A stretch of DNA of 64,000 nt from Utricularia gibba (Eukaryota; Streptophyta; Magnoliopsida; Lamiales; Lentibulariaceae), in contig NEEC01000023.1 in NCBI GenBank assembly GCA_002189035.1, positions 434,001-498,000 on the forward strand, read 5' to 3'. Each line of letters begins with the position of its first letter. Positions within the stretch are counted from its first letter, which is position 1. Under the pieces are notes generated by a model. That model saw only the letters and a program-made list of their open reading frames with translations. It was not told the DNA's origin and ran no database searches. The position numbers and the translations under genes are program-made. Shown piece after piece: positions 1-11,871 of the stretch.

Positions 1-214
1 TCTGCATAGTTCGAGAAGACGGCGTCGTTGAGCTGCTGAGAGCATAGATGAATAGAATCTGCAGGAGGACGGTGACGCACAGCCAGGTGCATTGGTGGCC
101 GGAGACGTGAGATTTGACGGATTGGAAGGAGGTTTTATGGTCCATTCTCTTGGACGCCTTAGGGGAGTGATGTCCTCCGGCCGAGTACGGCAAGGGACTG
201 CTGCTCGGCAGCAT
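1..214 (-). CDS. N-terminal fragment of a type II membrane protein, glycosyltransferase-like (partial, runs off the window edge)
   Basis: An open frame starts at an ATG at 214 and stays open to the window edge, giving 71 complete residues. The N-terminus (MLPSSSPLPYSAGGHHSPK) is Ser/Pro/Gly/His-rich and basic. It is followed by one strongly hydrophobic segment at about residues 45-62 (key residues WLCVTVLLQILFIYAL) and then a Ser/Thr/Pro-rich stem. This is the usual layout of a Golgi signal-anchor protein such as a plant GT47-type glycosyltransferase, but the catalytic domain lies outside the window, so the family is inferred only from topology. No in-frame upstream ATG was seen within about 80 bases, although that stretch has no stop. 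An unrelated GT47 gene lies at the other end of the window. Confidence 0.55.
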   Translation of the reverse strand, partial: MLPSSSPLPYSAGGHHSPKASKRMDHKTSFQSVKSHVSGHQCTWLCVTVLLQILFIYALSSSTTPSSRTMQ

Positions 215-2593
215 GAATCGCGGCGGCGTAGCGGCGGAGGAAGCGGGGGAATCAGAAATGGTTACTGGGAGCGGACCCAACAACTGCGAGGAAGAAAAGC
301 AGTGGTTTTCCCGGCGTGGGCATTTTGGCCAATCAACACCACGATCCCGACATCTGTAGAGCGTCCTGTCGGCGAAATTAAAAAGAAGTACAGACGGCAA
401 CTGGTACCCATTTACGGTAATACCCCTCCCTATTCCTTTTAAATATAATTAACCTCCACCGACAGCACCTTCCCATGCTTTAGTGTTCTATTAGACAGGG
501 ATTAAGCAACATAAATTTAATTAGTCCAGTTATTCAATATTATACCCTTTTTTTGTAAAAAAAAAAAATTAGGACTTTCAGGGACCATAATGAGAGATTA
601 GGAGGAACTTACCTGGAAACCATGACCTTTTTCTGAATTATTTTACCATCTCTCAATTATGTATAGATATATAATAAATTAATTAATTAATCTGTTAATA
701 AATTGACAATTGATGTAGAAGTGGAGTGGCCCTATTCATCACTTTTGTCGCCCCAAGCACTCAATTCGACCATGAATCAGAAAATTGCACATGTCTCAAT
801 ATATTGTGTGAAAACAAAAAAATGAGCACTACAAATATATCCTTTTACTTTAGGTTTAATTCAATTTTCTAAGAATGTAATAAATGCATTTTCCATTACA
901 TACAAGAAACCCTCCTCTAATCCTTCTAACATCTTTTTCAAAAACATATCTATTAAAACACACTATTAATTATAATCCCATAATACATGGATCAATTGAA
1001 TATAAAGAATTCAAACATACATTATTAACCAAACTAACCTACCAGATACTACCATATATTATAATAAAATTTGCTTGTCAGGGGTGTGGGCCCGTGGGTG
1101 GTGGGCGGATGGCGAGTGAGTGGCGTTGGTGATGGGGTGTAGGGCAGCCCGCGGATGGCGGGGTAGATGGATGAGGGTTTTGGTTCTGCTCCAAGACTGA
1201 TTTTGATGGGTTGGCGAGTAAAGAAAGCAACTTGGCACATGAGGCCTGCATCTGATTTCGGGACACCGAGTTACTGGAGTGGCTCGTGGTGGGGCCCCAA
1301 GGCTGTATTTTTTTCTCCCCTTGTTGCTGTTGATTAATATTTATGGCGTCAGTGCATGCATTAGCCTTCGCCACTCTGTTTGGTACGCAGAGGGCTTTTA
1401 AGGCTGTGGGTGGTTGGGTGCTGTGAGATCTGTTACCGTGGTGAATTCCCTTGTGTGGGTTGGGGCTGGGGAGCTGAATCTCACCATGACGGATACTTGA
1501 CACTGAAGGGCTCCCTCCTGTAAGAACAGCCAGGGCTAAGTGTGAAGCTGACTGGACCAAGCTTCCTGGTTCCACTGTTGTTTTGATTCCGGGATATTAA
1601 ATCAACTAACCCCGGCTGTGATTGGGATGGAACGGATGTTGGCTGTCAGGTCATTAGGGGCCTCAGTGCTTGCTTCTTCTGATGGCTGAGATGGGGGCTG
1701 GTTCAGGGAAAGCTGATGGATCATCTTGCTCGTGTGTCATCTCCTTCGTGATGTAGCTTGTTCCTTTTAGGAACATACACATTCTTCTGTTCATCATCTA
1801 ACTCCTGTGTAGTGCCTGCTTCGAGCGGTGTTTAGGCAATACTGAAGAATCTTCTAGTAAGCATGAAACCTTACTTCAAGAACTGATGAAGGTTATTAAT
1901 ACTTCCCACCTGCAAATTCCAGAGATAAAGTACAAGCATATTATACTACATAAATTCCAAGAGTATAAGACATATCTCCTAAGATAATTTCAGGTTCACA
2001 AACAAACCCACTAACATTATAACCTCCTAAAATTTGTGCACCCTCAACATTCTGTTCACATGAATATCCAGAGGTTGCAGCAAGGCGTCGCAGAAAAAAC
2101 AAATAAAAAAAGCTTCCCAATCCTCCAGAGCAAGGCGAGATTCAGGTTTTCGTGGTTGAAGGACTTTGACCAAATAAAAAAGGCTTTCCCCGACCCCTCA
2201 TATTACTCAACAAGGAATCACCCGGACCATGAATAAAGACACATACAGAAGCTAACGGTACCGTCGTGAAAGGATGAGAATTTTCTTCTCACACATTCCA
2301 AATCATCATACATCCAACTCTTTCTTATCAGAAGAACACATTTCGAAATTTACATACAAACCTGTTTCATCGGAACGCAGGGATAGATTAGATAAAGGTA
2401 TTACTAATTCCTCCGCTAGTGAAGCATCCTACTTGCGGAAGCGGCGAAGAATGGCTTCGAACGTCGTTGCTGTCGCTACTCAAGAAGCTCCATTCCACAC
2501 CAGCGGCGGAGAACGCCATAGCAGCGCCTCGTCGAAGAGCCTACCACCTCAACAGTCTACCACATCGTCGCGTGATTTTGCAAATAACGAAAG

Positions 2594-2690
2594 CGGGCCA
2601 ATTTTGAAGTAAACCCTAAAAGGGCCACCATTATATTACCATTGCGCAATGTAGAAGGAGGCCCGATCGAAAACGGGCCCTAAAGGCCCA
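2594..2690. promoter_or_regulatory. Telo-box plus Site II (GGGCC/GGCCCA) motif cluster, probable core promoter
   Basis: A telo-box (AAACCCTAA) at 2611-2619 sits among several GGGCC or GGCCCA elements (about 2594, 2622, 2677 and 2684). In plants this combination is typical of promoters of translation, mitochondrial and other housekeeping genes. The nearest downstream ATG on the minus strand is at 2519. On the plus strand a 115-codon frame begins near 2760. I recognise neither product, so the driven gene is unknown. Confidence 0.5.
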
Positions 2691-4543
2691 ATAAACAGCC
2701 CAAGACGTTTATTCATCATATGCCACTTTTCTAAACACGCCTCACCGGCAGCATCCGATGTGGGATCATCCCTCCTGTGGGCTGGGCTGGGCTGCTGCTC
2801 ATATCTCGCCTCAGCAGCTCACGGATCTAGAGCCATTCTGAATGGGAGGCCGTCGGTAGGAGCCTGCTCCAGCCGCTTTCCTGGTGCTAGGCTGGCTGCT
2901 TGGCTGCCCAAGAAGCTGAGCCTAAATGGGCAGCAAGTTCTAGGTTTTGTTGACGAGCATCGCCGGCCACTTGGGATTCAAATGTGCACCTCTGCTGGGA
3001 TCATGGCTGCCATCATCCTGGTGTGCTGCTATACAGCATTTTGGTTCATCCCTGGAGAGTTGCCTGTAACTGATGAAGTAATGATGGTCCACAGGTGTCT
3101 TGCCTAAGAACAGGATAATCAACTTCCCTTTCTGCCATAGAACTCTGGCTCAAGGCGAACTGGTGAAAACATCAAACTCACACTCACCATTACAATTTCT
3201 AGACTCTAATGCTAGTCTAACAAAGGAAGCCGACCGTAAAAAAGAAACCCATGAAGGAACCTCCGAGGCCAAATCAACCCACAGTAAAGAAAGAAATGCA
3301 AGCAAAAAAAACAAAACATTTGAACGCAACAGCGACTCCGCAAGCCATTTCTAGCAAGCATTATCAATCCTTTGGCTTATACCTCAGCAAGAAACAGCTA
3401 TGGCGATAGGAGGTTCACCTGGTGACCCCAAAAATATCCGGGCTTTTGGGGGAATCGGTACAGATCTGCAGGCGTGAGCCGCCGGTAAGTGGCGCGAGCA
3501 AGAAAGCTGAAGCTCAGAGGGTAACGTAACAGGAGGAAATTATAAAAGGTAAAACGTAAAGACAGACTTTTGACCGTAGACCGGGGCCCGGGGAAAAAAG
3601 CATGAAACAGAACAGAACAGGCGAATATGGAAACTGTGTGCACTCGTAATAAATGTGCTGTAATTTTGCCTTGAGCTCCATTGCAAGCAAGCAATCAAGG
3701 AGAAACAAATAGACAGGCTGAAAGAACCCCACCTCCCCGAGATGGCATTTTTGGTAAAAACGTTTAACAGAAGTAGCTATTAGATCGTTGAACTTGAAAC
3801 CCTGCATTTTAATGCTCAAAGACTAATTCAGAGTACAAGATAGAAGGGAAAAACCCGAAAGGAGAGGAAACAAGAACTAGGATTTAGAAAGAGCATACAG
3901 TGAGTTACAAAATGCAATGTGAAGAATTTTATCTACCAAAACCCTGAAAGCATGCCACCTATGGGACTGAGAAACAGCGTACAATGAGGTAATGCTATAA
4001 AAGAAGGCATGGTACAAGTTCAAGTAGATAAGAAGATGATAGAGAAGCAGCTTAAGAGAAGGTCCTCTATGGCTTCACATTTTGCACCGTGGACAAAGAT
4101 TGCTTCTCAATAAGTTCAACAGAAACCACATTCCTTGCATCTGCCTCCCAAACTTGTAATTCAATGGCGGAGTTGGGCAAAGGAGTTTCAAGGGAAGTCA
4201 GACCAAACAGCAGGCATCAATGCATAATTCACCAAGACAATAATCAACCGCACTGCAGAGTTCAAGAGACTGAAGACCTTTTTCGGTGCAACGTAAGAGA
4301 ACCAAATTCTTAGTTACACAACTCAACTTCACACTATTGACCGAAGTCAGCTTTGAAAGAGTCACCAAGATCACCGGTTCAACACATACCTTATAATTGC
4401 CACCTGGAAAAGCACAGCAGTTTCTGCAAGTGGCAAATACCACAACCATAACCGTGATTTGGCCACCACATGAGAATAGAAGACAAAAATAAGTCTTATA
4501 CATTCAAACGCAGGGATCAAGCGCACTGGTTGATTGCTTAGTG

Positions 4544-5092
4544 AAAGAGGTAATATGCAATGAGACATCCACGAATACTCAACAAGACAATTAAGGAAAT
4601 TACGGCATAAATGCAATGGACTAATACAATCAGGAACAATGACCATTCATAGTTTATGCAGATTTCATAGACCGCGACTACAATAAACAAAGGACAGCAT
4701 TGTCTTATGATAAACCATTCAAAATACAGGAAGAGAAACACTGATTCAATGCTATTGTCAAAGAGGTAACACGCAATGGATCCATGAACACGGTAAGAAA
4801 ATTAGTGAGCCTATGTCATCATGGCAAGGGACTGTGACCATCAGTAACAATGATACCCATTGTCTCTGCAAGCGACAAAGTATCACTACTATTCCAACAC
4901 ACCAAAACAGAGAGCAGCAGCAAGATTTCAGAGAAGCCATGTAACCAGAGGAATTTCTGAAGACCCCTAGAACGGGGAGCTGCATTCTATGGTGAAGCAG
5001 ATAACGAACAATAGGATAAATTAAGATTCAGTAAGAAAACTAAGGAGCCTAATGCATCATGACAATGGCCATTACAATCAGTAACAATAAAG
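4544..5092. repeat. Degenerate tandem repeat, about three units with 216-238 bp spacing
   Basis: Similar blocks recur at about 4544-4641, 4760-4854 and 5031-5092. Units 1 and 2 share AAAGAGGTAAnnnGCAATG (4544 and 4760). Units 2 and 3 share GTAAGAAAA, then GAGCCTA, then CATCATG, ending in ATCAGTAACAAT. The block is non-coding and lies 3' of the ERF gene. Identity is only moderate by eye, so this is an old repeat. Confidence 0.5.
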
Positions 5093-5307
5093 TTTATATT
5101 TAGCACAACTGTTCCACGGAAACAATACACTCGTAGAAGATAGACTTGAGCATTCAGAAGGTCTTAGTCATTCATCTCCTACTAAAGGAGTATCCCTTTT
5201 TTTGTTTTTTTTTTTCATTTTCCCGACAAAAAAAGAGAGAAACTTTGGCTATTGGACCAAAAGAGGGGATAGGATCATCGTTGCAATCATCGGCTAAAAC
5301 TTGTTCT

Positions 5308-5979
5308 TCAAAGTCGCAGCGCCGTGCAGGCGAGCTCATCTGCATCAGCGTCCACTGTGGGTATCGCATTGAGGTCAAATGGGAAGAACTTTTTCCCCGA
5401 GGAATACGCCACATCACAATCAGCATCATCAATCACGGAGGATGAAGAGTCACAGTCGCTGTGGCAATCGTCCGGGGCAATGGGAGGAGACCGAGGAAAC
5501 CTCCGCAGCGGCAGCGGTGGCTGCACCTGCTGCCGAGGACGACTGAAAGATTCTACAGTGCTGCTCATGCCGCTGGAAGTAGGCCTCTGTTGCACAATCA
5601 TCTGTTGATCCTGCGTATAAAACCCCTGTCCAGTGAATGGATCGTTGTGGTAGTTAACGATTTGGGGCTGGTTAGGGTTTTGAGGGTTAAAATCAGGGAT
5701 AACTCCTCCGTTGGTCGGGAGAGGGAAATTGGTCTTGGCCTTAGGCCCACGAAGAGAGCGAGCGGCAGAATCGTAAGCCCGGGCAGCGTCCTCCGCCGAG
5801 TCGAAGGTCCCCAACCAGACGCGGGTTTTCTTCCACGGATCCCGTATCTCCGCAGCGTATCTCCCCCAGGGTCTCTTCCTCACGCCTCTGAACCTAACCT
5901 CCTTAGAAACGCCAGATCCATCGGGTAACCCCCCGGCCGGCGCCTCCGATTTCCTCCCCGCCGCCCTGCCTCGCCTCAT
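5308..5979 (-). CDS. ERF transcriptional repressor with AP2 domain and EAR motif (group VIII type)
   Basis: Nuclear ethylene-response-factor family regulator that binds GCC-box DNA. The frame is single-exon, 223 residues. The ATG at 5979 (MRRGRAAGR) is chosen because ERF3/ERF4-type proteins begin with MRRGR; the frame stays open upstream but that part resembles 5' leader sequence. The AP2/ERF domain spans about residues 29-86 ([37 protein letters not shown]), with the Ala and Asp typical of ERF rather than DREB proteins. A Gln/Pro-rich middle follows. Near the C-terminus, from about residue 201, is FDLNAIP, an LxLxL/DLNxxP-like EAR repression motif. Introns are absent, as is usual for the group. 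Expected role: repression of ethylene, ABA or stress-responsive genes. Confidence 0.93.
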   Translation of the reverse strand: MRRGRAAGRKSEAPAGGLPDGSGVSKEVRFRGVRKRPWGRYAAEIRDPWKKTRVWLGTFDSAEDAARAYDSAARSLRGPKAKTNFPLPTNGGVIPDFNPQNPNQPQIVNYHNDPFTGQGFYTQDQQMIVQQRPTSSGMSSTVESFSRPRQQVQPPLPLRRFPRSPPIAPDDCHSDCDSSSSVIDDADCDVAYSSGKKFFPFDLNAIPTVDADADELACTALRL

Positions 5980-7410
5980 GGCCGGAATCCCCCAACACAG
6001 AGATGGAAAAAAGCCAGGAAACCCGGAATCCAAACCAAGAATAAGAAGAAACCGATTTGCAGGCCTCCCGCTACAAGAAACACGCGCCGAAGAGAGTAGG
6101 GAGAAGGGGAACCTCCCGGAGAACCACCATATGTACACGAAAAACAAGACCACAGAAACAGATCTTTTTTCCCCTTCTTTTCTTTCTCTCTCCCTCTGTT
6201 TTTTTAACCTCCCGATTCTCCAAACCTCGGGGTGAATTCGTAATTTCCGTCCTCATTTATTTTCACACGAACCTAAAATTCAAAAATTGAATTAAAACAT
6301 TATTATCCTCTTCAAAAAAATATTAATGTACATAAACACACGATGGATGGCTTAAATCCATTAATTTGGTACGAATTTATTATTATTATTTCCACAATAT
6401 CCGACCAATCATCAACCAAGCGGAGCTGCTGCTGCTGCTGTGTGTAGTGTTTTTTTTTTAAACAAAGAAAAAGAATTGAAATGAGGAGAAGGGATCCAAG
6501 AGAGACGCATGGGCGGGTTTGGTAGGGATAAGGTGTTAGGCCGGATGGATAGATGATTCTTTTCTTGAAGCCCTAAAAGCAGCGTTTGGTGGTGTTGGTA
6601 TTTATGGGTACTAGGCACCGCATGCTTACGTTCTCCATCCTCGGTATCTGCTGCTGCTGCTGCGAAGGCGGTTTCTACTTGAGAGAGAAAGGGAACCAAA
6701 GTGGTTTGTTATTCAAGCAGCTTCACCGCCGACGCCGGTGTTCACACAAAAGCCTCCCTGGAAAGAACGGGACAGATGGGTCTCCTCGTGTCTGTACTCC
6801 GAGTCATCCCGCAGCATACGCTTGGCCTTACAACAAGAACGCAAGGTCACGTGATGACAATGTAAGAGAAAGAGGAGGAACTGCACTTGAACGCATTATT
6901 CGTTCGGTAAAATGTAACGACTGTGGAAAAAAGAAGAAGAAGAAGAAGAATTGATGGCATCCGTACGCCACAACCGCCCCCATAATCGCGCCAATTGACA
7001 ATTACCCATATTTTTCTTACTCTCTCTCTAGTCCTGGTTCCCTACACCTGCTTGCCCTGTCTTTATGTTTTTAGAACATTTGACAATTACCCGTATTCTT
7101 CTTCCTCATGTTTACCACCCCTCACTTATGTGGGGCTTTTAAATCTGCAGTGGCTCCAATTGATTATATGGACGGTGTAACTGCTCTGTATGACCCTTTG
7201 ACCCAGTTCTGTATATTAAAGCCCCAACCGACTTCTCTCTACCTTTCTGCGCTGCAAATTGGAAACCCCTAGGGGCCCGCATCAGGAATCAGCGCTGGAA
7301 AGAAGAGCCACTGGGCACCCCCTACGGCACCATGACCGAGAACTCGGGTGCCTTTCTCAATTCTCCCTTATGGTGTGATCTCGGCACTGTGCTGTTTTTT
7401 TTTTACCTGG
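5980..7410. other. ERF upstream region and NHX3 downstream region, no gene seen
   Basis: This contains the ERF 5' leader and promoter (to about 6300), CTG/CAG-rich low-complexity patches near 6425 and 6650, a GAA microsatellite, and DNA 3' of the NHX3-like gene. The reading frames are short and low in complexity. Confidence 0.6.
6931..6951 (+). repeat. GAA trinucleotide microsatellite
   Basis: About seven uninterrupted AGA/GAA units follow an A-run. No coding context was recognised. Confidence 0.8.
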
Positions 7411-10400
7411 CTACGGTAGTGGTGCCTGGCTGCTCTGAGGGCCACCAAAGAGTGGTCTCATGTACCGGTCATCAAATTTTCTCCAGAAAGTATGAATGGT
7501 ATGAACGGGCCTCTCGAGGAGCAACGAGACGCTCTGTTTTGCCCGCAGGAAGTTGGTTTCAGCAGACTCCTCCATGGAGAGAAGCGGGAGACTCACATCA
7601 TCTAGAGTGAGGCTTGGTTCGTGTTCTAGGCTGTTTGGCCTTATGTCTGGTAGTAGATGGTTCACCAGCGGCTTGCTTAAGGTCCCAAAAACCTGCGGAG
7701 GAAGGAATTTGCGGTAGTGTGACACCAGGAGAAAAGGATAGAGAATAGGAATAGGCTCCTCCTCACCACTGTAGTGAACAGCACGACAATGACTACAGTT
7801 GTAACCATTGTGGCGTTGATTGGATCCAGGGGAACACCATAGTAAGTGAACTGGCCCATGCAAGATCAATGAATATACGTGTGAAACAGTAGGATTTCAA
7901 CTGTTGAACAGCCAATAAGGAACACACCTGTTTAAATGCCAGGGCAATGGAAACTGCTCCTCTCATCAGCCCAGCCCACCAGATTATAACCTACCAAGAA
8001 GAGAGGTTGAGACAGACTAAAACATCTCAACGAACAGAGGATATCCACTTTAACATACAGAATCCTAATGTTGCATGCACAGGTCACAGAGGATACGACC
8101 TGTGGAATATAGTGCAAGCTACATGAACTAATTAATTGACTGGAAAAAAAAAACAATCCGCATATTTAATTCACATGTAATTTACCTGGTGCTTCCAGTT
8201 TATTGGAGAAGAGTTTGATGATCTGTTCATGCAATTTGACAAAGCTGAAAGAGGAAACACAAACGCCGCACGCCCCAGCAATATCAGGAACAGAACGGTG
8301 CTGTAGAGGCCAAGTAAGTTCCAACCACTGCGAAGAAGGATATGGGAAAAAGCAAAATAAAAAAATGGGAAATTGATAGCAGAGGGAAGCTGGAAAACAA
8401 ATGATTTTTTAACCTTAGCTTGTTCATTTTCCATTTCTCCAAATCAAGGGCATCCATTCCCACATACAAAAAAATGAACATTTCTGCAATGTATGACATC
8501 ATTGCAAATACATGCCTGCAAGCAAACAATGTGACAATTAAGTTGACAATCGCATTTGCTGCAAACAACAAGCTACCACATTTAATCCATGAAGATAATA
8601 ATTCCTTTACTTTAAGGGCATGATGACGTGTTCTAGATATCAGAATGAAATAACCAGAGAGGATTTCCAAATCGAAGATGGAGTAAAAAAATGGGTACGA
8701 CCCTTAGCAATTCAATCCAAAACCGTACTTACTTCATAGTTATCCTTGAACTTTCAGTGATATTATGCCATGCATAATGTGACATGAATATCCCAGCAAA
8801 GAAGACTGTTAGGATACCACTTAGACTGAACAGCTGAAACTCAAGGAAAAATTCCTTAAAAAACATCTCTTCTATTTATTGAGAAACACGACTTTTCAAA
8901 GTTTACCAAGTGCAGAAATTCTGGCAAAAAAATCACGAAAGGAACATATAAAAGGGGGTATAAGGTACAATGTGAAAACCAAATTACATATTGAAAGCAT
9001 AAATACACAAGACAACAACTGACATTTTCATCTCATCTTCATCTTCATGCGAAGCACATGGGTGCACATAAAAACACACATACATACTACATACGAAGGT
9101 AGGTATGCCAACATGCTAATTACCTCAGCTAACATGTAGGAAAGGTAAGCCATAAGAACAGTAAGCGCAATTTCGCGAATAGTTGAATGTCTGCTGAGAC
9201 AAATATGAAGTTAAAATTCACTTCATAAGCATCCGAATTTATCCAACTTCATCTACCAAAGTTACCTTCGCACGGCCTTGAAGACATAAGCAGTCAAAAG
9301 ACCAGCCTGGACATGAAGCAAGTTGATGGAAGATAGAAATAGGAAATAGTAAGGAAGATTCTTCCGCATATCTAAATTACAGTAATATCATTCAATTTTC
9401 TAGAAAGCAATCATGTATTGGTTCGAGACAGCTCAAAAATCATTCTAATTGCGATCCTATTTGCATGAAAAAGTGACTAGAGGTCAAATAATAAATTGTT
9501 TAATAGAAGAGTGTTCTTCATGTCATGAATTAACACAAATGCTAACTTACAGCAATTCCTAAAGCAGTGCTTGTAGAGAACAAGTAGAGAAAATCTCCAA
9601 GAAGTCGAACGGCCCCCACGCCATCAATTTTGTTCATATCAATCTTTTGAATTGCATTGAATAAAACCACCGATGTGGCATCGTTTACTACTCCCTCTCC
9701 AAAAACCAAGCTATAGAGTAGTGGAGTTTCATCTTGATGCAAAATCTAGACGGAAAGCCTTCCTTAAATATTAACCATGATCACACTTGCTACATATAAA
9801 ATCAAATGAACGAAGATTCACTGACCTGCAAAGTGCAAACGGTGTCTGTTGACGAGAAAATAGCTCCAATACCTCAATCATCAAGCAACACATTTAGCGA
9901 CAATACATCAGAGCCGCCACAGATTCCACAATTAATGAACTAACCAAGATAACCACGCGGAGTAAGACCACCAAAACCAAACTTTGGAAAGAGCAACCAG
10001 CTTCCTGATGAAACAGCACATAAGAATTACTCATGAAGACAGAAAGTGAGGCCGGATACACAATGCCCCATACCCGTTGTTATTATCGTTGATGATATAA
10101 ATACCCCAATCACTCCAAACAGCATAATTGTGAAGAAGTTATGGAAAAAGCGCTTTTTCTTAACCTGGAATCTGGACAAAAAAAATGACTGATCGATCAT
10201 TAAATAAGAGCATGAAGAAGTCATCAAACAGAAGAAAAACACAAAAAATATTCCTAACCCTGCATTAAATATAATCGCCGGCAGTGGATAATTGAAGAAG
10301 ATCTGTTCATCAAACCTCAAAATATGCGAACTCCTCCCTTACTCAGCAACAAAATCACAATCCCCGATATGCATCCCTTGTAGTACAATAACACAAGAGT

Positions 10401-10625
10401 TTGAAACATCACAACACATATAAAAACAAAAAAAACAAAACACCCTACGATGACAAAACGCATCAGAAAGTCTATTACGATCAAAAGAGCGGTAATGAAC
10501 TCGTTGAGCCATCGATTCTCTCGAAAAACGTGGCATACAACCAAACAGAAGCAGAGCACCGCCACGAAGACGGTTAACGGAACCACATTCTGCGCTATCC
10601 CGCCAATATTACTGTAAATCTCCAT
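7411..10625 (-). CDS. NHX3: NHX3-like vacuolar Na+(K+)/H+ antiporter, 14 exons, one frameshift
   Basis: Tonoplast cation/proton exchanger of the NHX1-4 group for vacuolar K+/Na+ loading and pH control. Exons (high to low): 10625-10479, 10376-10259, 10171-10074, 10004-9945, 9872-9826, 9745-9551, 9306-9266, 9193-9124, 8833-8733, 8515-8414, 8327-8186, 7990-7928, 7850-7767, 7692-7411. All introns are GT-AG and in phase, about 516 residues. Diagnostic segments: FQVKKKRFFHNF, SWLLFPKFGFGG (NHX3 rather than NHX1), IFSSTDTVCTLQ, HQDETPLLYSLVFGEGVVN, IWWAGLMRGAVSIALAFKQ, and a C-terminus ending near FDDRYMRPLFGGP. The amiloride-site region reads YPLPAIIF instead of the usual LLPPIIF. Exon 2 lacks one base between 10332 and 10333 (expected SKGxSSH), shifting the frame; everything else is conserved. 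Family assignment is firm; functional status depends on that base. Confidence 0.9.
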
Positions 10626-11871
10626 GATCCAGCGGCGAAAGTGGAATCGATTCGTAGGTGGAGGAATGTGAAAGGGGTATAGTGGATGAATTTAGCCATC
10701 GGGAGATGAGATCGGAGGAGAGCATAGAAAACGGCAGATGGCGAGGCGGTTGCTGCGTGTAAATGATACGTGGACAGTGCCCCTTTTCTCGAGCTTGACG
10801 GCTACCGCTCGGATCTGCCTCAGCATGACATAGTTTTTTATACAATATATGCGATCAAAAATACAAAAAAAATGTTAATTATCAAAATTACCAGAAAAAT
10901 GCGTATAAATAAAAAAAATAATATATTAAATTATTTAAATTTATACAAATGCATGATATATTTTAAAAATTATATAAATATATTTCACTTAATTTTAATT
11001 TTAAGAAAGTAAAAAACATTTTTGTCATCACTATGAGGTAAGCAAGTGATCATGCGGATGGGAAATCATGTATTCGCCATGGGTTGACCACGAGAGAGTT
11101 GACTTCTATTAGTAACTATTTTTTATTTTTTTTCAAGTGAGCAAACTTCCTTTTTTGGAAAGTAAATATTCTAATTGATATTATTTTTTTGAATTACTAC
11201 TTGATTCGTTGTTTCCTATTTTTCTTTTAATTTAAATAATATATAATGTAACAAAAATAAATTGAAAAAAAACCAGAAATCTTATAACACCTTCAGTTTC
11301 TCTAACTCGAGGACCCACAAAAAAATAATTTAGAGCGATAAGTATCATTTAATACGAATTAAACACAATCATTAATTGCGATTAGGCCCCATGCTTATAC
11401 TAATGTAATGGCTCCCCTCCTCATACGTGGAGGTTTTTAGGCCTTTTTATAATAGGAAAGCTCACGTGACATAATCATTTGGATTTGAAAAAAAAAAAAG
11501 CCAAAATTCGATTTAAAAGTATAATAAGAAAATCTGTAAATTTGGTCTAGAGAATTTGGATAAAAAAAATTATTTTTTAATTTTACAGAATTTACTCTAA
11601 AAAAATTAAACAAAAATATTTGGTGACGACGGGGAGTCGTCACAGTGACGCCAGCGAAGAAGTTATCTTGAGAACAGTTGGGAGGTGGGTATGTGGGGCC
11701 CGCATGAAGATCACCCGGGACCGTACGCAACACAGTGCGTTTGCCTTCCCCTGTTCTTCCTTCTTCCCTTGAATTCCGCGTTCCCGTGTAGTATATATGT
11801 GTCCAGGGTCATGGATTTCTCCTCAATCCCAATTCAATCTGGTTCACAGTATAAGGAAGAATTCAGCAAGG
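10626..11871. other. Divergent intergenic region between NHX3-like and pirin genes
   Basis: AT-rich DNA, especially 10830-11600, with no coding signal. It must hold both 5' leaders and promoters. The pirin side (11640-11870) is less AT-rich and contains GGGCCC at about 11696. Confidence 0.6.

Larger units (their letters stand above)
215..5307. other. Long stretch without a confident protein-coding gene
   Basis: Short open frames here have no family match that I recognise, no consistent codon pattern and often no ATG. From 215 to about 1080 it is AT-rich. The part at 1080-1600 is GC-richer and carries a 165-codon minus-strand frame that starts at GTG and has an upstream stop, so it was not accepted. 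A promoter-like motif cluster lies at 2594-2690 and a degenerate tandem repeat at 4544-5092. The ERF 3' untranslated region should occupy part of the right end. A minus-strand ATG at 2519, just downstream of the motif cluster, opens a 43-codon frame that could be the first exon of a small unrecognised gene. Confidence 0.5.

Noticed and set aside
1078-1575. 165-codon minus-strand open frame
   Set aside because: It starts at GTG, has a stop a few codons upstream, no ATG at the start, biased Pro/Ser/His content and no recognisable domain.
2760-3107. 115-codon plus frame with a hydrophobic segment near its end
   Set aside because: The hydrophobic run alone is not evidence of a gene; no family match, non-ATG context, and no neighbouring exons with matching phase.
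3398-4741. Several 90-100 codon minus frames rich in Phe, Leu and Cys
   Set aside because: They overlap a diverged non-coding repeat and show the composition of AT-rich non-coding DNA read in frame.
10320-10340. Programmed ribosomal frameshift in NHX3
   Set aside because: No slippery heptamer or downstream structure was seen, and such frameshifting is not known in this family.
7411-10625. Calling the NHX3-like gene a pseudogene
   Set aside because: Only one base is off while 14 exons and all splice sites are intact, and similar one-base faults recur in unrelated genes across the window.
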